Positions 1 through 8,942 of a stretch of DNA of 15,194 nt are shown here, in pieces; positions within the stretch are counted from its first letter, which is position 1; each line of letters begins with the position of its first letter. Origin of the DNA: Beroe ovata (lineage: Eukaryota > Ctenophora > Nuda > Beroida > Beroidae); the NCBI GenBank assembly GCA_946803715.1, contig CAMPET010000078.1, positions 61,493-76,686 on the forward strand, given 5' to 3'. The position numbers and the translations under genes are program-made. A model generated the notes under the pieces. It saw only the letters and a program-made list of their open reading frames with translations. It was not told the origin of the DNA and did no database searches.

Positions 1-48
1 AATATGGTCCATGCAGATTGAGCAAGATGTTCACTTCATATCCCCTAG

Positions 49-231
49 AGTCCTGCATTGGATTGGCCACTGAGTGGAGTTTTGTGAAAAGTGCGGCTAG
101 TTTCCCTGTTAGACCCGGTGCTGAAGTGGTACTAACTTGTGAACCAGGCTATTCACTGACAGGAGATAGCGTGGTCACTTGCACAAAGGATAGACTATAC
201 AATTTCGCCAATGAGCCAGCATGTGAACGAG
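49..231 (+). CDS. CCP/sushi-like exon 1 (partial gene, 5' end outside window)
   Basis: A single exon encodes one complete complement-control-protein-like module of 61 codons, in phase 1 at both ends (acceptor ...cccctag at 48, donor G|gtataa at 232). The four cysteines fall at module residues 3, 31, 45 and 59, with the motif FPV at 19-21, GYSLTG at 34-39 and the Pro before the last Cys at 57. CCP modules are extracellular beta-sandwich domains used in binding and adhesion. The Trp normally found between Cys3 and Cys4 is absent and LYNF stands there instead. A Trp does occur at residue 10, outside the usual place. There is no start codon or signal peptide in front of it: 1-48 reads as intron, so the gene begins upstream of the window. 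Confidence 0.85.
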
Positions 232-300
232 GTATAATAACTCCCACTTTGGGGCTGCGATCCTAGGTTATGAATGTTGCTTACACCGACACACTTTCAG

Positions 301-483
301 ATACCTGTTCCCAGTTACCGGACATTACCAACTTGGTGAGTGACATGGTGTTTCCAGTTTACCAAGGACAGCTGGTGACTGTCTCCTGTGCTACTGGCTT
401 CTCCCTTCACGGATCTAGCCTCATGACGTGTGTCAAAGATTCTACCTTTTCATATGCCGAGGAGCTGACAGAGTGTTTAAGAA
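301..483 (+). CDS. CCP/sushi-like exon 2
   Basis: This 183-bp exon encodes a 61-residue module and lies 69 bp after the previous one. The acceptor is cactttcag at 300 and the donor is A|gtgagt at 484, phase 1-1. Cysteines are at module residues 3, 30, 44 and 59. The core shows FPVYQG (18-23), VTVSC (26-30), GFSLHGSSLMTC (33-44) and FSY (50-52) where Trp is expected. The closest neighbours by eye are modules 3 and 5, which share the [LM]MTC ending of the third strand. The uninterrupted frame runs past the donor to a stop at 549, but that extension (KGRTVQCFI) does not resemble the family and is read as intron. Confidence 0.87.
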
Positions 484-558
484 GTGAGTACGAACAAAGA
501 ATTGAAGAACGAAATTCAGGAAAAGGCCGAACAGTTCAATGTTTCATCTAAATTTCAG

Positions 559-750
559 ATACCTGCTCTGGAATTCCGGAAGACATATCATGTCTCGTGA
601 GCGATGCCTCATTTCCAGTGGACCACGGCACCGTGGTAAACGTTTACTGTGATCCAAGCTGTAACATGGAGCTCAGAGGGGATGATACCATGACATGTGA
701 AAAGGGGACAACATTCAGTTACAGTGACAAGCCCAAGTGCAACCCAATCA
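559..750 (+). CDS. CCP/sushi-like exon 3, six-cysteine variant
   Basis: A 64-codon module in phase 1-1 (acceptor aaatttcag at 558, donor A|gtaaga at 751), 75 bp after module 2. The standard four cysteines are at residues 3, 31, 47 and 61, and there are two extra ones at 12 (DISC) and 35 (DPSC). The insertion around residue 35 replaces the usual GY/GF turn with a CNMELRG segment and makes the module three residues longer than its neighbours. FPV (19-21) and FSY (53-55) are kept, and Trp is again missing. The even number of cysteines would allow a third disulphide, which is inference. The first residue would be Asn, because the preceding exon ends in A. Confidence 0.85.
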
Positions 751-864
751 GTAAGAAATTACTACGTAACCGCCGCTTGGAGTTTTCGAAAATATAGCAG
801 ATCTTGTGAGTACTCGAGTTAAAATGAGGATCAACACCATTGCTCCTAATGATGATCCTCTCAG

Positions 865-1047
865 ACACCTGTACAGAACTCCCTATTGAGAAGAATCTGA
901 AAACCCAAGCTGTATTTCCGATCAATAATGGGGAAATTGTGTATGTGGCTTGCAATGATGGCTACAGCATGACGAGTGGACAAGGTACAGCTACCTGTAT
1001 CATGGATTCAACTTACAACTATAAAGAAGAGCCTGTATGTGAAATAG
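865..1047 (+). CDS. CCP/sushi-like exon 4
   Basis: A 61-codon module, phase 1-1, with acceptor atcctctcag at 864 and donor G|gtaagt at 1048. Cysteines are at residues 3, 30, 45 and 59. FPINNG (18-23), YVAC (27-30), GYSM (33-36) and YNY (51-53) mark the conserved positions. The loop between GYSM and Cys3 carries TSGQGTATC in place of the [ST]GSSxxTC seen in most sisters, one residue longer. This exon follows a 114-bp intron and precedes the longest intron of the array (209 bp). Confidence 0.87.
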
Positions 1048-1256
1048 GTAAGTTCAACCATCGTTCACTATCAAATTGATGGATAAACCTGCTCATGAAA
1101 TATTGACTTCATTTCTTTTACGATGAGCACTTTTGAACTGATCACACCAATTGCATGGGCATGATCATTGCGAATTCGCTCGCAGTAAGTTGCGTTAGAA
1201 AGTCTACTATCGATATTTCTCACAACACCCGACTTTCCATGTTTTTCTCTACTCAG

Positions 1257-1445
1257 ACAAATGCGATGGCATGCCAGTGGACATACCCAATATTGTCCCT
1301 GGAGACGAAGTAGAATTTCCAGTTCTATATGACGAGGTTATTAGAATTACATGTCTGAAGGGCTATTCCATTCACGGATCAAACCTGATGACCTGCAAAA
1401 GTGGAGCTGATTTCCAGTACGAAACGTCTCCAGAATGCAAGCTAG
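1257..1445 (+). CDS. CCP/sushi-like exon 5
   Basis: A 63-codon module in phase 1-1, acceptor tctactcag at 1256 and donor G|gtccat at 1446. The donor is weaker than the others because its +3 to +5 bases are not purine-rich. Cysteines are at 3, 33, 47 and 61. FPVLYDE (21-27) replaces FPVxxG, so the Gly that begins the next strand is lost. GYSIHGSNLMTC (36-47) is very close to module 2, which suggests these two are recent sisters. FQY (53-55) occupies the Trp position. If the weak donor is not used, the frame ends at a TAA a few codons further on. Confidence 0.83.
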
Positions 1446-1580
1446 GTCCATAATTTGAGTTTCCTTGACCCATCGCAGCCCCTCACTCTAAGTATCTCGA
1501 CATCTCGAGCTATAGATGGTATCACAGTAATTCTTCTCACTTTATACCTTTCCCACCAATGCAATATTCATTTCTTTCAG

Positions 1581-1760
1581 ACAATTGCATCGGCTTACCG
1601 GACTTAGCAAATATGGCGACAGCAATCGCATTCCCTGTCATAGTTGGAACTGAAATTGAGATAGTGTGTGAAAATGGATACACTCACAGTGGGTCATCGG
1701 TGCTGACTTGTGTCAAAGAATATGAATTCCAAATGGATCAATACCCAAATTGCAGAAAAG
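1581..1760 (+). CDS. CCP/sushi-like exon 6
   Basis: The shortest module, 60 codons, phase 1-1, with a strong acceptor (tttctttcag at 1580) and donor G|gttgag at 1761. Cysteines are at 3, 30, 44 and 58. FPVIVG (18-23), IEIVC (26-30), GYTHSGSSVLTC (33-44) and FQM (50-52) cover the conserved positions. Met replaces the second aromatic residue of the F-x-Y motif, the only module in the array where that happens. The intron before it is 135 bp. Confidence 0.86.
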
Positions 1761-1848
1761 GTTGAGCAGATTTTTCAACAATAATTCTACTTTTATTTTA
1801 TCCTTGTAAGTGAAGATAATATAACAATGTTATACTGCTTTATTGCAG

Positions 1849-2037
1849 ATTATTGTAAAGGGCCCTTTGTGGAAGATAATCTCGTATTAAGTGGGAACAT
1901 TGTTTTCCCTGTTGAGTTTTCCACAGAGCTCACTGTAACGTGCACTGAAGGACTCACACTTATCGGAAGCAGTGTGATAACATGCACGAAAGACTATGAT
2001 TTCAACTACATAATGAGACCCACTTGTGTCAATCCAG
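1849..2037 (+). CDS. CCP/sushi-like exon 7
   Basis: The last module of the uninterrupted array, 63 codons, phase 1-1 (acceptor ctttattgcag at 1848, donor G|gtgata at 2038). Cysteines are at 3, 32, 46 and 60. FPVEFST (20-26) lacks the Gly, and GLTLIGSSVITC (35-46) has Leu where the others have an aromatic. FNY (52-54) takes the Trp position and RPTC closes the module. In the genome the next convincing exon of this gene starts only at 8537, about 6.5 kb on. Confidence 0.86.
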
Positions 2038-2167
2038 GTGATAGGGCTTACACATCAACCCACAACATTCACTAGCATACCTTCTTACAGCTGCAGTAGC
2101 TCACTGGCAAACCCTTCAATGGGATCCAGACTGTACTGCGCAGGACTCTATGGCGTAGGACACTCGT

Positions 2168-2217
2168 GGGTATAGGACTCTATGGCGTGGAGTCCTCCAC
2201 CGTATAGTCTTATACCC
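2168..2217. repeat. Imperfect hairpin with a repeated GGACTCTATGGCGT motif
   Basis: The ends gggtata (2168-2174) and tataccc (2211-2217) are perfect complements, and the interior partly pairs (ctatggcgtgga against tccaccgtatag). The 14-mer ggactctatggcgt also occurs once just upstream (about 2143-2156) as a direct repeat. No coding potential is seen here. It may be the remnant of a small mobile element, but no target duplication could be found. Confidence 0.5.
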
Positions 2218-2270
2218 CTGCACCATTTTCTCTATCACCCGAACACGTAGATACCTACCAACCTATGACC

Positions 2271-2316
2271 AACCGGTAACCGGTAAATACTTGTAAAAAT
2301 CTACCGGTAACCGGTT
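2271..2316. repeat. Perfect 15-bp inverted repeat built from ACCGGT units
   Basis: Positions 2271-2285 (aaccggtaaccggta) and 2302-2316 are exact reverse complements around a 16-bp AT-rich spacer. Each arm itself contains two copies of the self-complementary hexamer accggt, so the site has dyads at two scales. It lies in the first part of the large intron and its function is unknown. Confidence 0.75.
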
Positions 2317-2686
2317 AGATACATGAACAATATGGTAGGAACTTACTACCTACCTAATTTATGTTGTTGAACCTATTTAGTATTTATGTTGTGTTTGTCA
2401 TAGACATGTATGATATAGCCTTACCTGCAGATATCCATAAAATATCACAGCCAAAATATTGATTCATGCAAATCATATGGCCCAGTGACCCATAGAATAA
2501 GTGAGTTCAGATGACTAAAAATACAGCTTTGAAAATGTTATTGAGTTGGAGAATGCTGTTTTACAAAACCATCTTGAATGCTCATATATTCGCATATCAA
2601 TATCATTAGTAAAGTTCTCACTATGTTTATCACACTTACAGGTGATGAAGCTATGACAGACTTCGGAAGTCTTTGAGATAATTCAG

Positions 2687-2767
2687 AGGATCAGAGATGT
2701 CATCAATCATCATCAGTGGATCATCCGCTGTGGGTGAAACTCAAGCACAATGACACATTGGACATAG
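2687..2767 (+). CDS. Possible small linker exon, phase 1-1
   Basis: An 81-bp open segment lies between a possible acceptor (gataattcag at 2686) and a good donor (G|gtaaat at 2768). Read in phase 1 it gives 27 residues without a stop and returns to phase 1, so it would fit between CCP7 and CCP8 without breaking the frame. It contains one Cys (DQRC) and no recognisable domain. The polypyrimidine tract is poor and a chance match is quite possible. I see no homologous sequence elsewhere in the window. Confidence 0.28.
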
Positions 2768-2871
2768 GTAAATCTAAATTCCTTTGTGACCTATGAGCCA
2801 AGGGGTGGCATCTTGAATTTCTTAGAAACTTTCAGAAATTTGCTCTTCCATAGCTAGAGTATCAAATTGCG

Positions 2872-3110
2872 ATCAAAACTCGCCCAAATTGCGTCTTATT
2901 GCGCTCAATAGAGCTCAATTCCACTCAATACCCCATTTCGCCCAAAATCGCAGTGATTTCGTCCAATTTTTTTTGCACCCAAATTCTCCCGGGACGCATT
3001 TCGGGGCTCAATTTGTATTTGAAATTGCGCTCAATTTGCACTCAGTCGACAAAAAGGCCAATTGGGCGCATTTGGGCGCATTTGGGCGCAAGTTGAGCCT
3101 AATTTTAGCC
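2872..3110. repeat. Region of short GCGCTCAATT / TTGGGCGCA repeats
   Basis: The stretch is built from related short words on both strands. The 12-mer attgcgctcaat occurs at 2898-2909 and 3024-3035. At 3061-3090 there are three tandem 10-mers ([at]ttgggcgca), whose reverse complement matches cgcccaaatt near 2881. This gives a partly inverted layout. Open frames on both strands here come from the repetition and are not read as genes. It may be a decayed fold-back element. Confidence 0.5.
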
Positions 3111-3555
3111 TTATAAACATAGGACATACATTCAGATTCAATTAATAGCCCTTCACACTTGCAATCATTTCTGCATTCACAACGTGTACTATCCTCCGGA
3201 AATCTTTTTCCTTCAATAACCTGTCTGTTGTACATATTCAATTGTCAATGTGCAATGAGAATAGCGATCTCTCTTCCAGAATCATGGATCCACAATGGAT
3301 AGTACCCCCTCTCAGTGCAGCCTATTCGCTTGAATATAATAGCTGAAATATTATTGGTGGATCTGTACAACAGGTGGATTTACATAGGCTACTATAATGG
3401 TGTGTTGATCTTCGTAACCCTAAGCTCACTATATTGTAGTGTGATGATGTCACCCTCGTTCATAATGGGGTTAATAGTAACGTGTAAATATAGCTGTACA
3501 ATACCTGCAGTTCATTAATAGACGAATGCAATAGGACATCGTGCGTGGTCGAGAG

Positions 3556-3838
3556 TTATACGTTTACTGTTTGCTTTGTACCTTGACTGTCTTGTTTGCT
3601 CACTTCTCCTTTATAATGCAAGATTTTTGCCGCTAAATTCCCCCATTTGAAGAATTCAGTTAGCTTGGTATCATGATTATCTGAGAACAGCTCCAAAGTA
3701 ATATACCAAGCATAACCTGGGCTTAGATCTTTGAAGGGTAAATTACCGAGTGGTCTTATTGGTATTTTGTCTGAAGAAAATTGAACCACCTCCAGGTAGG
3801 CTCGGTGATTACTGCTCTGCATAAACCGCTCTGAAATT
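3556..3838 (-). other. Unrecognised minus-strand open segment, possible exon or fossil
   Basis: On the minus strand an open frame of about 88 codons ends at a TAA at 3556-3558. Just upstream is an acceptor-like sequence (taatttcag). The predicted peptide has balanced composition, including SDKIPIRPLGNLPFKDL, SPGYAWYITLELFSD and LTEFFKWGNLA, and no low-complexity runs. I do not recognise the family. It could be a 3'-terminal exon of a gene on the other strand nested in the intron, a decayed copy, or chance. Confidence 0.2.
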
Positions 3839-5498
3839 AAGTACCCACTCTATTTCCGCATCGTGAGAATACGCAGATTGACGGGCGTGTTTTGACTATG
3901 CTTCAATCTAAATGTAACGCTCTATGGGCGAATATATGAGCTTTGGCCGTGACATATTATTCAGAATAAAATATGCATGATTGAGTAATGAGTATTTGAA
4001 ACGAAAACCATCGATTTATTTTTCTTGTCAGAAGTACCTAATACCTAGTCATTCGTAGCCTGAGCCAGATTCGACTCAAATTATTAAAGACGTCATGTGC
4101 ATCTGCTATCTCCCCTTCAAAAAACAAGTCCTATCTTAATCTGCTCCCCCAAGATCCGCCAACGGCCAATTTCTCAATAGTATTAGTAGTTGCTCTATGA
4201 TATTGCCCTGTGTAATTTCCGTGGTAACGATTGCGTGGGAGCTTATGAGTTGCCGATTGCGGTGAGATCTTGGACCTCTACGTGAAGTACACAATATTCC
4301 ATGTTGTCATAGCAACCGGAAAAACTTTTCCACTATCTAGTATCTTGTTTTACCTACTTACCTACGATATGAAGAGTTTTTCAGTTTTAGTTTAGATTTT
4401 GGATTAAAAAAAATATAGATCTTACCGAAGAATTCCGTGAACTCTCCCACACTCTCTCTCTTCTCCCCTTATCGCCAGTCATCGCTAGTCAATGCTGCTC
4501 ACTTCTTGCGAGGCATGGACAATACTACAATAGGGAAGGGGCAGATAGTTGAGCATGCACTCTCTGTGGTTGTGTATGTACAAGGGTGATAATCACATTC
4601 ACATATTATGCGAAAGCTCTCTCCTTACCTTCCTCCCAAAGGAAGAAAAAGACTCGACGCTTTCGATTTTTTCACGGTTTATAAAAGCGCAATATGGCCT
4701 GTCTCATCCATCATACTCATACTTACTTCGATAGGTACCTAGAACACTAGATCACGTTGTTATATTTATGGTTTTCCTACCACTCTCACCAATTTCTCTC
4801 CCCATCCCCTCCTCATTTTGCAGCACTAAAAGTTTACTTAACAATGTACTTATTTAGAATGTATACCACTCTCATGTACCTACCTTACAACCTACCATAC
4901 GCCTCCAGGCAATGGTGCGTAACGTGTCTCTTTCCACTGGCCACTGTAACTGATACTATAATCTCTTCGTTACCTCCTTCCCTTCGTTTTTAAAACAAAT
5001 TCAATATTTCTTTGTAACTTTTTATTTCATAAATAGTCCGCTTGTTTTATTGCCCATATAGGTTTGTTGTTATTAACTAACTACAAGTCACGAAATGTAG
5101 GTACCGACTGAAACATGTGCAACATGAATACTGAATAGATCTCTTGTAACAATAGCAACACCCAGCTTGGCATCATGTGATGTAACATTAGTAGAAACTG
5201 CTACGGCACTCATTTTTTATCCTCATTTTCTCAGCAATCATTTTCTCCTCCTCCTCCCCTTCCTCTTGAGTCGTTCCACGGTCATGCATGACAGTGCAAC
5301 TTGACATGTATAACACAGTCCTCGGAATTACAACTCCAGACTCATGCAGTGTTGTCGTTTTTCATCGCTCTTCTTTAATCAGGATACCTATATTAGACTT
5401 AATTAAAGCCTTCTTTTCGTTAAAGTTTATATTTTTTGAAGGAGTGTACGATAACTTTAGTTTACAGGTCTTCTTATCATGAGCATGTCAAAGTTGGA

Positions 5499-5503
5499 TA
5501 TTA
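5499..5503. repeat. Left target-site duplication of the fold-back element (tatta)
   Basis: The five bases tatta sit immediately before the left terminus and recur immediately after the right terminus at 6383-6387. Whether the true duplication is the 5-mer or only the inner TA cannot be settled from one copy. Confidence 0.75.
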
Positions 5504-6382
5504 CAGGGTGTGTCAAAAAAAAGTGGACAAAAGTAGACGTCCATATCTCAGCTTCTGTTTGGAGTTTCCGGATGAAATTTGGAGGTGTGGTAGGTATCGG
5601 TTATAAGTTTTTGCAAAAAAATTGTCAAGTCCCTAGCTCGAAAAATGCGGATTTTCCGTTTCTGAGCCTCAAAAACGTTAGCTCTCAACGGGGTCATAAA
5701 GGCCTAATATTGCCCGTAATATCCTGAAAATTTCATCGAGTTTGCTCAAAAAACGGCAGAGATATACGCATTTATGTAACACAAAATAGCGAAAAAACAA
5801 GCAGCAGCAGAGTTCCTATACGCAGTAGTACACAGTGACACGCAACACCGTGCGTGTGTGTAAGTGTAAACAGTATCGCTACATATGGAGCACACATTCA
5901 AATTGATATACACACCCGCCTCAGTGACGCCAGTTATTGATTGACCACACATTCGGTACATTATCAATTGCTACACGCATTTGGGTGATCAGCCTACATT
6001 ATTTGAGAACATCAATTTGAATATGGGATATTGTTTACACTTACACACACGCACGGTGTTGCGTGTCACTGTGTACTACTGTGTACTATAGGAACGCTAT
6101 TTTGTGTTACATAAATGCGTATATCTCTGCCGTTTTTTGAGCAAACTCGATGAAATTTTCAGGATATTACGGGCAATATTAGGCCTTTATGACCCCGTTG
6201 AGAGCTAACGTTTTTGAGGCTCAGAAACGGAAAATCCACATTTTTCGAGCTAGGGACTTGAAAATTTTTTTGCAAAAACTTATTACCGATACCTACCACA
6301 CCTCCAAATTTCATCCGGAATCTCCAAACAGAAGCTGAGATATGGACGTCTACTTTTGTCCACTTTTTTTTGACACACCCTG
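5504..6382. mobile_element. Non-autonomous fold-back DNA transposon with Tc1/mariner-like ends
   Basis: The 879-bp element has two long inverted arms, about 5504-5908 and 6010-6382, nearly identical when one is reversed, around a loop of roughly 100 bp. The termini begin CAGGGTGTGTCA. The flanking duplication is tatta at 5499-5503 and 6383-6387, which contains the TA target expected for the Tc1/mariner superfamily. The left arm has about 21 extra bases (5792-5812, including a short gca run) absent from the right arm. No transposase frame is present, so it would rely on an enzyme encoded elsewhere. Open frames inside it are by-products of the arms. Confidence 0.88.
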
Positions 6383-6401
6383 TATTATTATAAATATGAA
6401 C

Positions 6402-6679
6402 TATGGTGGATCAGAAGGGGCACACGGAAAAATAGAATTTGACCTATCTGATCCACGTTGCGCTTCCCTGGGATCAAGTCGGATTTGAGTGACCCTCCTG
6501 ATCCACGCTAGGTGGATCAGGAGAGTCATCGAATTTCGACTTGACCCCAGAGAAGCGCACGTGGATCAGGAGACCGAGGGTCACTTAAGGTGTACACTGT
6601 GATCCACTTGTATGGATCAGAAGGATAAAATTATATTTTTCAGAAATTAAGTTGTGTGTGACCCTCCTGATCCACCATA
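6402..6679. mobile_element. 278-bp hairpin MITE with 8-bp target duplication
   Basis: The terminal inverted repeats start TATGGTGGATCA and match over about 25 bp with a few mismatches. The exact 8-mer atatgaac flanks both sides (6394-6401 and 6680-6687). Eight-base duplications are typical of hAT and P superfamilies, so hAT-like is the best guess, though the termini are not a textbook match. The interior is palindromic: ctcctgatccac at 6495-6506 pairs with 6512-6523, and outer arms at about 6448-6490 and 6530-6569 also pair. The octamer tggatcag or its complement occurs seven times. No coding sequence is present. It sits only 19 bp from the larger element. Confidence 0.87.
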
Positions 6680-6687
6680 ATATGAAC

Positions 6688-8536
6688 TCTGGGTCCATTG
6701 ATAGAGGTAGGTAGGTAATAAATCTGGCCCAGGAATGTCAATTCGACAAGAATAGCATCACTATCTCACTGTGATGTTGTGGGTATTGCTGCATCAGCTA
6801 TCATAATAAGGTCGTTACTCTTCTGACGTGAGCATTACGTATCCCATTTCTCAATTGATTTGCGGTAGGACTCAGCTGAGTTCCTGACCTACAGATTTGA
6901 TGAAATTATTGGTACGACTTTCCCATTTGACAACGGGAATGTTATCTCTATTGACTTGCTGCATTTGCCACAATCCAGGTCCCAGGGATATCAATTCAGG
7001 AATCAGGATGTACCAATTTTCTGAATGATATGTATACCGCCCAGATCCCCCACAAAACAATGCTGTTGCACCTAGCTGGGTATGACGTATGTTTAGTGTT
7101 TGCCATCACTGTGTTACTCAATACTCATCTGTTACAAAACCCATGTTTGACACCACGTCGCTGGATATTCCATATTTCATGCTGAAAATGTTAATTATAT
7201 ATCCCATAACAAGCATTGTATGTGCTAGCGCCCAGTTAGGATCACCAATTATTGAACATTCCTAGGCAACTACATGAGCTTGGCTCCACAGTACTGAATA
7301 TATTCGGACTCGATAACGTTTCCTGCTATAGTATTCTTAGCCATGATCCGTTTTCATCAGATTTTTTGTAAAAAAACGCTTGATATGAGTCCTGTTTTTT
7401 GAGGAAATGTACAGAGGGCGTTTACTCGTATTCTTCCGAACAGCGTGTTAGACATTAATGGTGACTTTATTTTTAGTTTCGTGTATCAACTACTAAAATA
7501 GTCTCGAGGTCCATTTCATTCCAAGTCCCATGATGGAATGGTACTTGACTGTCTGTGTGTCTGACTATCAGCTGTGTATCTTTGAGTGATACATACGCGT
7601 TGATTGTGGGGTTCAGTTATCAATTCCCAGGACCTTGTCCAACACCTCGTTTAATTGGCAGCTCAAGAGGGCAGGTCAAGAGATGAGGAAATCGACAAAC
7701 CCAGATCCCATTATCAAGATCATTTTCTGTATTTATTTTCTCTCATCCAACTGTTATTTAAGGTTGTGTTAGACGTCATATGAAAAGTAGGTATGTGATT
7801 TGCGAAGACATACAAAATATAGTCTTACACGTCATGATATTTTCCTAGAATCACGTGTCCATAGTCCAATAGTTCACTCAGTTCAGGTCATTTTTCAATC
7901 CTCCACCGTATTTCATATGTCAAGACATCACGATGGACACGGGGTAGTCTTCTCACTCGACCCTGCGTCTGTTTGCTGATAACATCGATACCTTGATTTC
8001 TCATGAACGTATCATTTACTTATTCAATCGGATATTGAAGCAATCGATCGCATCTCTATTTGATATTGAGCCTAATTCATTCATAGAAGGTTACTATTCA
8101 GCTGCTAAAAATCCGCCTATGGAACTTACTTACTCGAGTGACTTCTTATTGTCGGTTGGGACTTTTCATTCTATCCGCTATCCTCAGCTGGTACACCCAT
8201 GGTAGTTTCTCCTGTAACAGAGACCCATGACTGGGAAATCCTACACTAGCGAACCCACACAATATGAGCCCTCACGAGGTCATATAGCCTGGGGCATACC
8301 ACAATCACCAAACTTATAAATCGTACCCCACGACATTTGCTCTTGTGATGAACTTGACTTGGGTGTTTATCATTATCATGTGAGTCTTATTAATGTTCAA
8401 AACTTGCTCTCACTTCGGCTCCTACCATAAGCAGTGTCCACTTAAAGACAGGTTACTTCTCTGTTACACAATGAGTATCGCATAACCCATCCTTATTCCT
8501 GTCCCTGCAGATCTGTTGTTGTGTTCCTGTCCACAG
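6688..8536. other. Rest of the large intron, no supported exon
   Basis: No CCP- or Ig-like exon is seen. The longest plausible frame, 7948-8205 on the + strand (about 85 codons, ending LVHPW before TAG), has ordinary composition but no motif I recognise and no convincing splice borders in the right phase. Another acceptor-like site (ctgcag at about 8511) lies just before the CCP8 exon, but using it in phase 1 gives a frame without CCP features. Confidence 0.5.
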
Positions 8537-8678
8537 TACATGGTGTGGAGGAGGGTGAGACTGTCATCACGAACCTCTGCAACATCACCACACCCAACTA
8601 CAGCACTCTCGATACAGCGTACAGTGAGGGAGAGGGAGTGGAAGCAGGGACACTGTTCGCTGTCTACTGTAACTCTGA
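8537..8678 (+). CDS. CCP8 exon a: N-terminal part of a divergent split CCP module
   Basis: The acceptor gttcctgtccacag at 8536 opens the exon in phase 1, matching the phase-1 donor of CCP7, and the donor GA|gtaagt at 8679 leaves it in phase 2. The 47 residues include Cys at 15 (NLC) and 45 (AVYC), corresponding to Cys1 and Cys2 of a CCP. The sequence before Cys1 is acidic (VEEGE). Two N-glycosylation sequons, NIT and NYS, follow Cys1. The choice of 8537 over the earlier acceptor at about 8511 rests on frame: only this start joins the array and gives a CCP-like pattern. Confidence 0.75.
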
Positions 8679-8942
8679 GTAAGTTGGATGGGATAGGATT
8701 GAGAATGAATTAACATGGATCTTTTGGATCACGGAGCGCATATAACAGTGTATCGCGCGTTCCGTCTACGAAATATTGATTTGGCGGAGCGCTAATTAAT
8801 TACCATGGATTAGGGAGGGATGAATGATGAATGATTGGTTAAGATGGTCTCTGAATATGATTATATGATCCCAGGAACTTCCCATCCTGGCAGGAAGTGA
8901 AGTGGCTTATGTAGCGGTTGTTTTTACCAACTATTCTTGCAG

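Larger units (their letters stand above)
3111..5503. other. Intronic or intergenic stretch with no supported gene
   Basis: No exon resembling the CCP or Ig modules is found here on either strand. Pyrimidine-rich runs occur at about 4440-4470 and 4780-4820. One minus-strand open segment (3556-3822) is listed separately because its composition looks somewhat protein-like. The other open frames are short, have odd composition and no domain signature. Confidence 0.55.

Noticed and set aside
484-551. Read-through extension of CCP2 into the following sequence
   Set aside because: A strong gtgagt donor lies at the module end and the extension breaks the CCP pattern before an early stop.
2889-3241. 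Overlapping frames on both strands
   Set aside because: Composition driven by the gcgctcaatt/ttgggcgca repeats; no coding signature.
4757-4993. 78-codon + strand frame rich in Tyr, Leu and Ser
   Set aside because: Pyrimidine-rich AT sequence; no motif, no splice context.
5479-5967. Open frames on both strands in the fold-back element
   Set aside because: They lie in the inverted arms, show no transposase motif and are far too short for a Tc1/mariner transposase.
7948-8205. 85-codon + strand frame (ending LVHPW)
   Set aside because: Plausible composition but no recognised domain and no splice borders in the gene's phase, so not called as an exon.
8512-8713. Frame starting near the ctgcag acceptor (LCSCPQYM...)
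   Set aside because: It is the wrong frame over the CCP8 exon. The other frame gives four correctly spaced cysteines and matches the splice phases on both sides.
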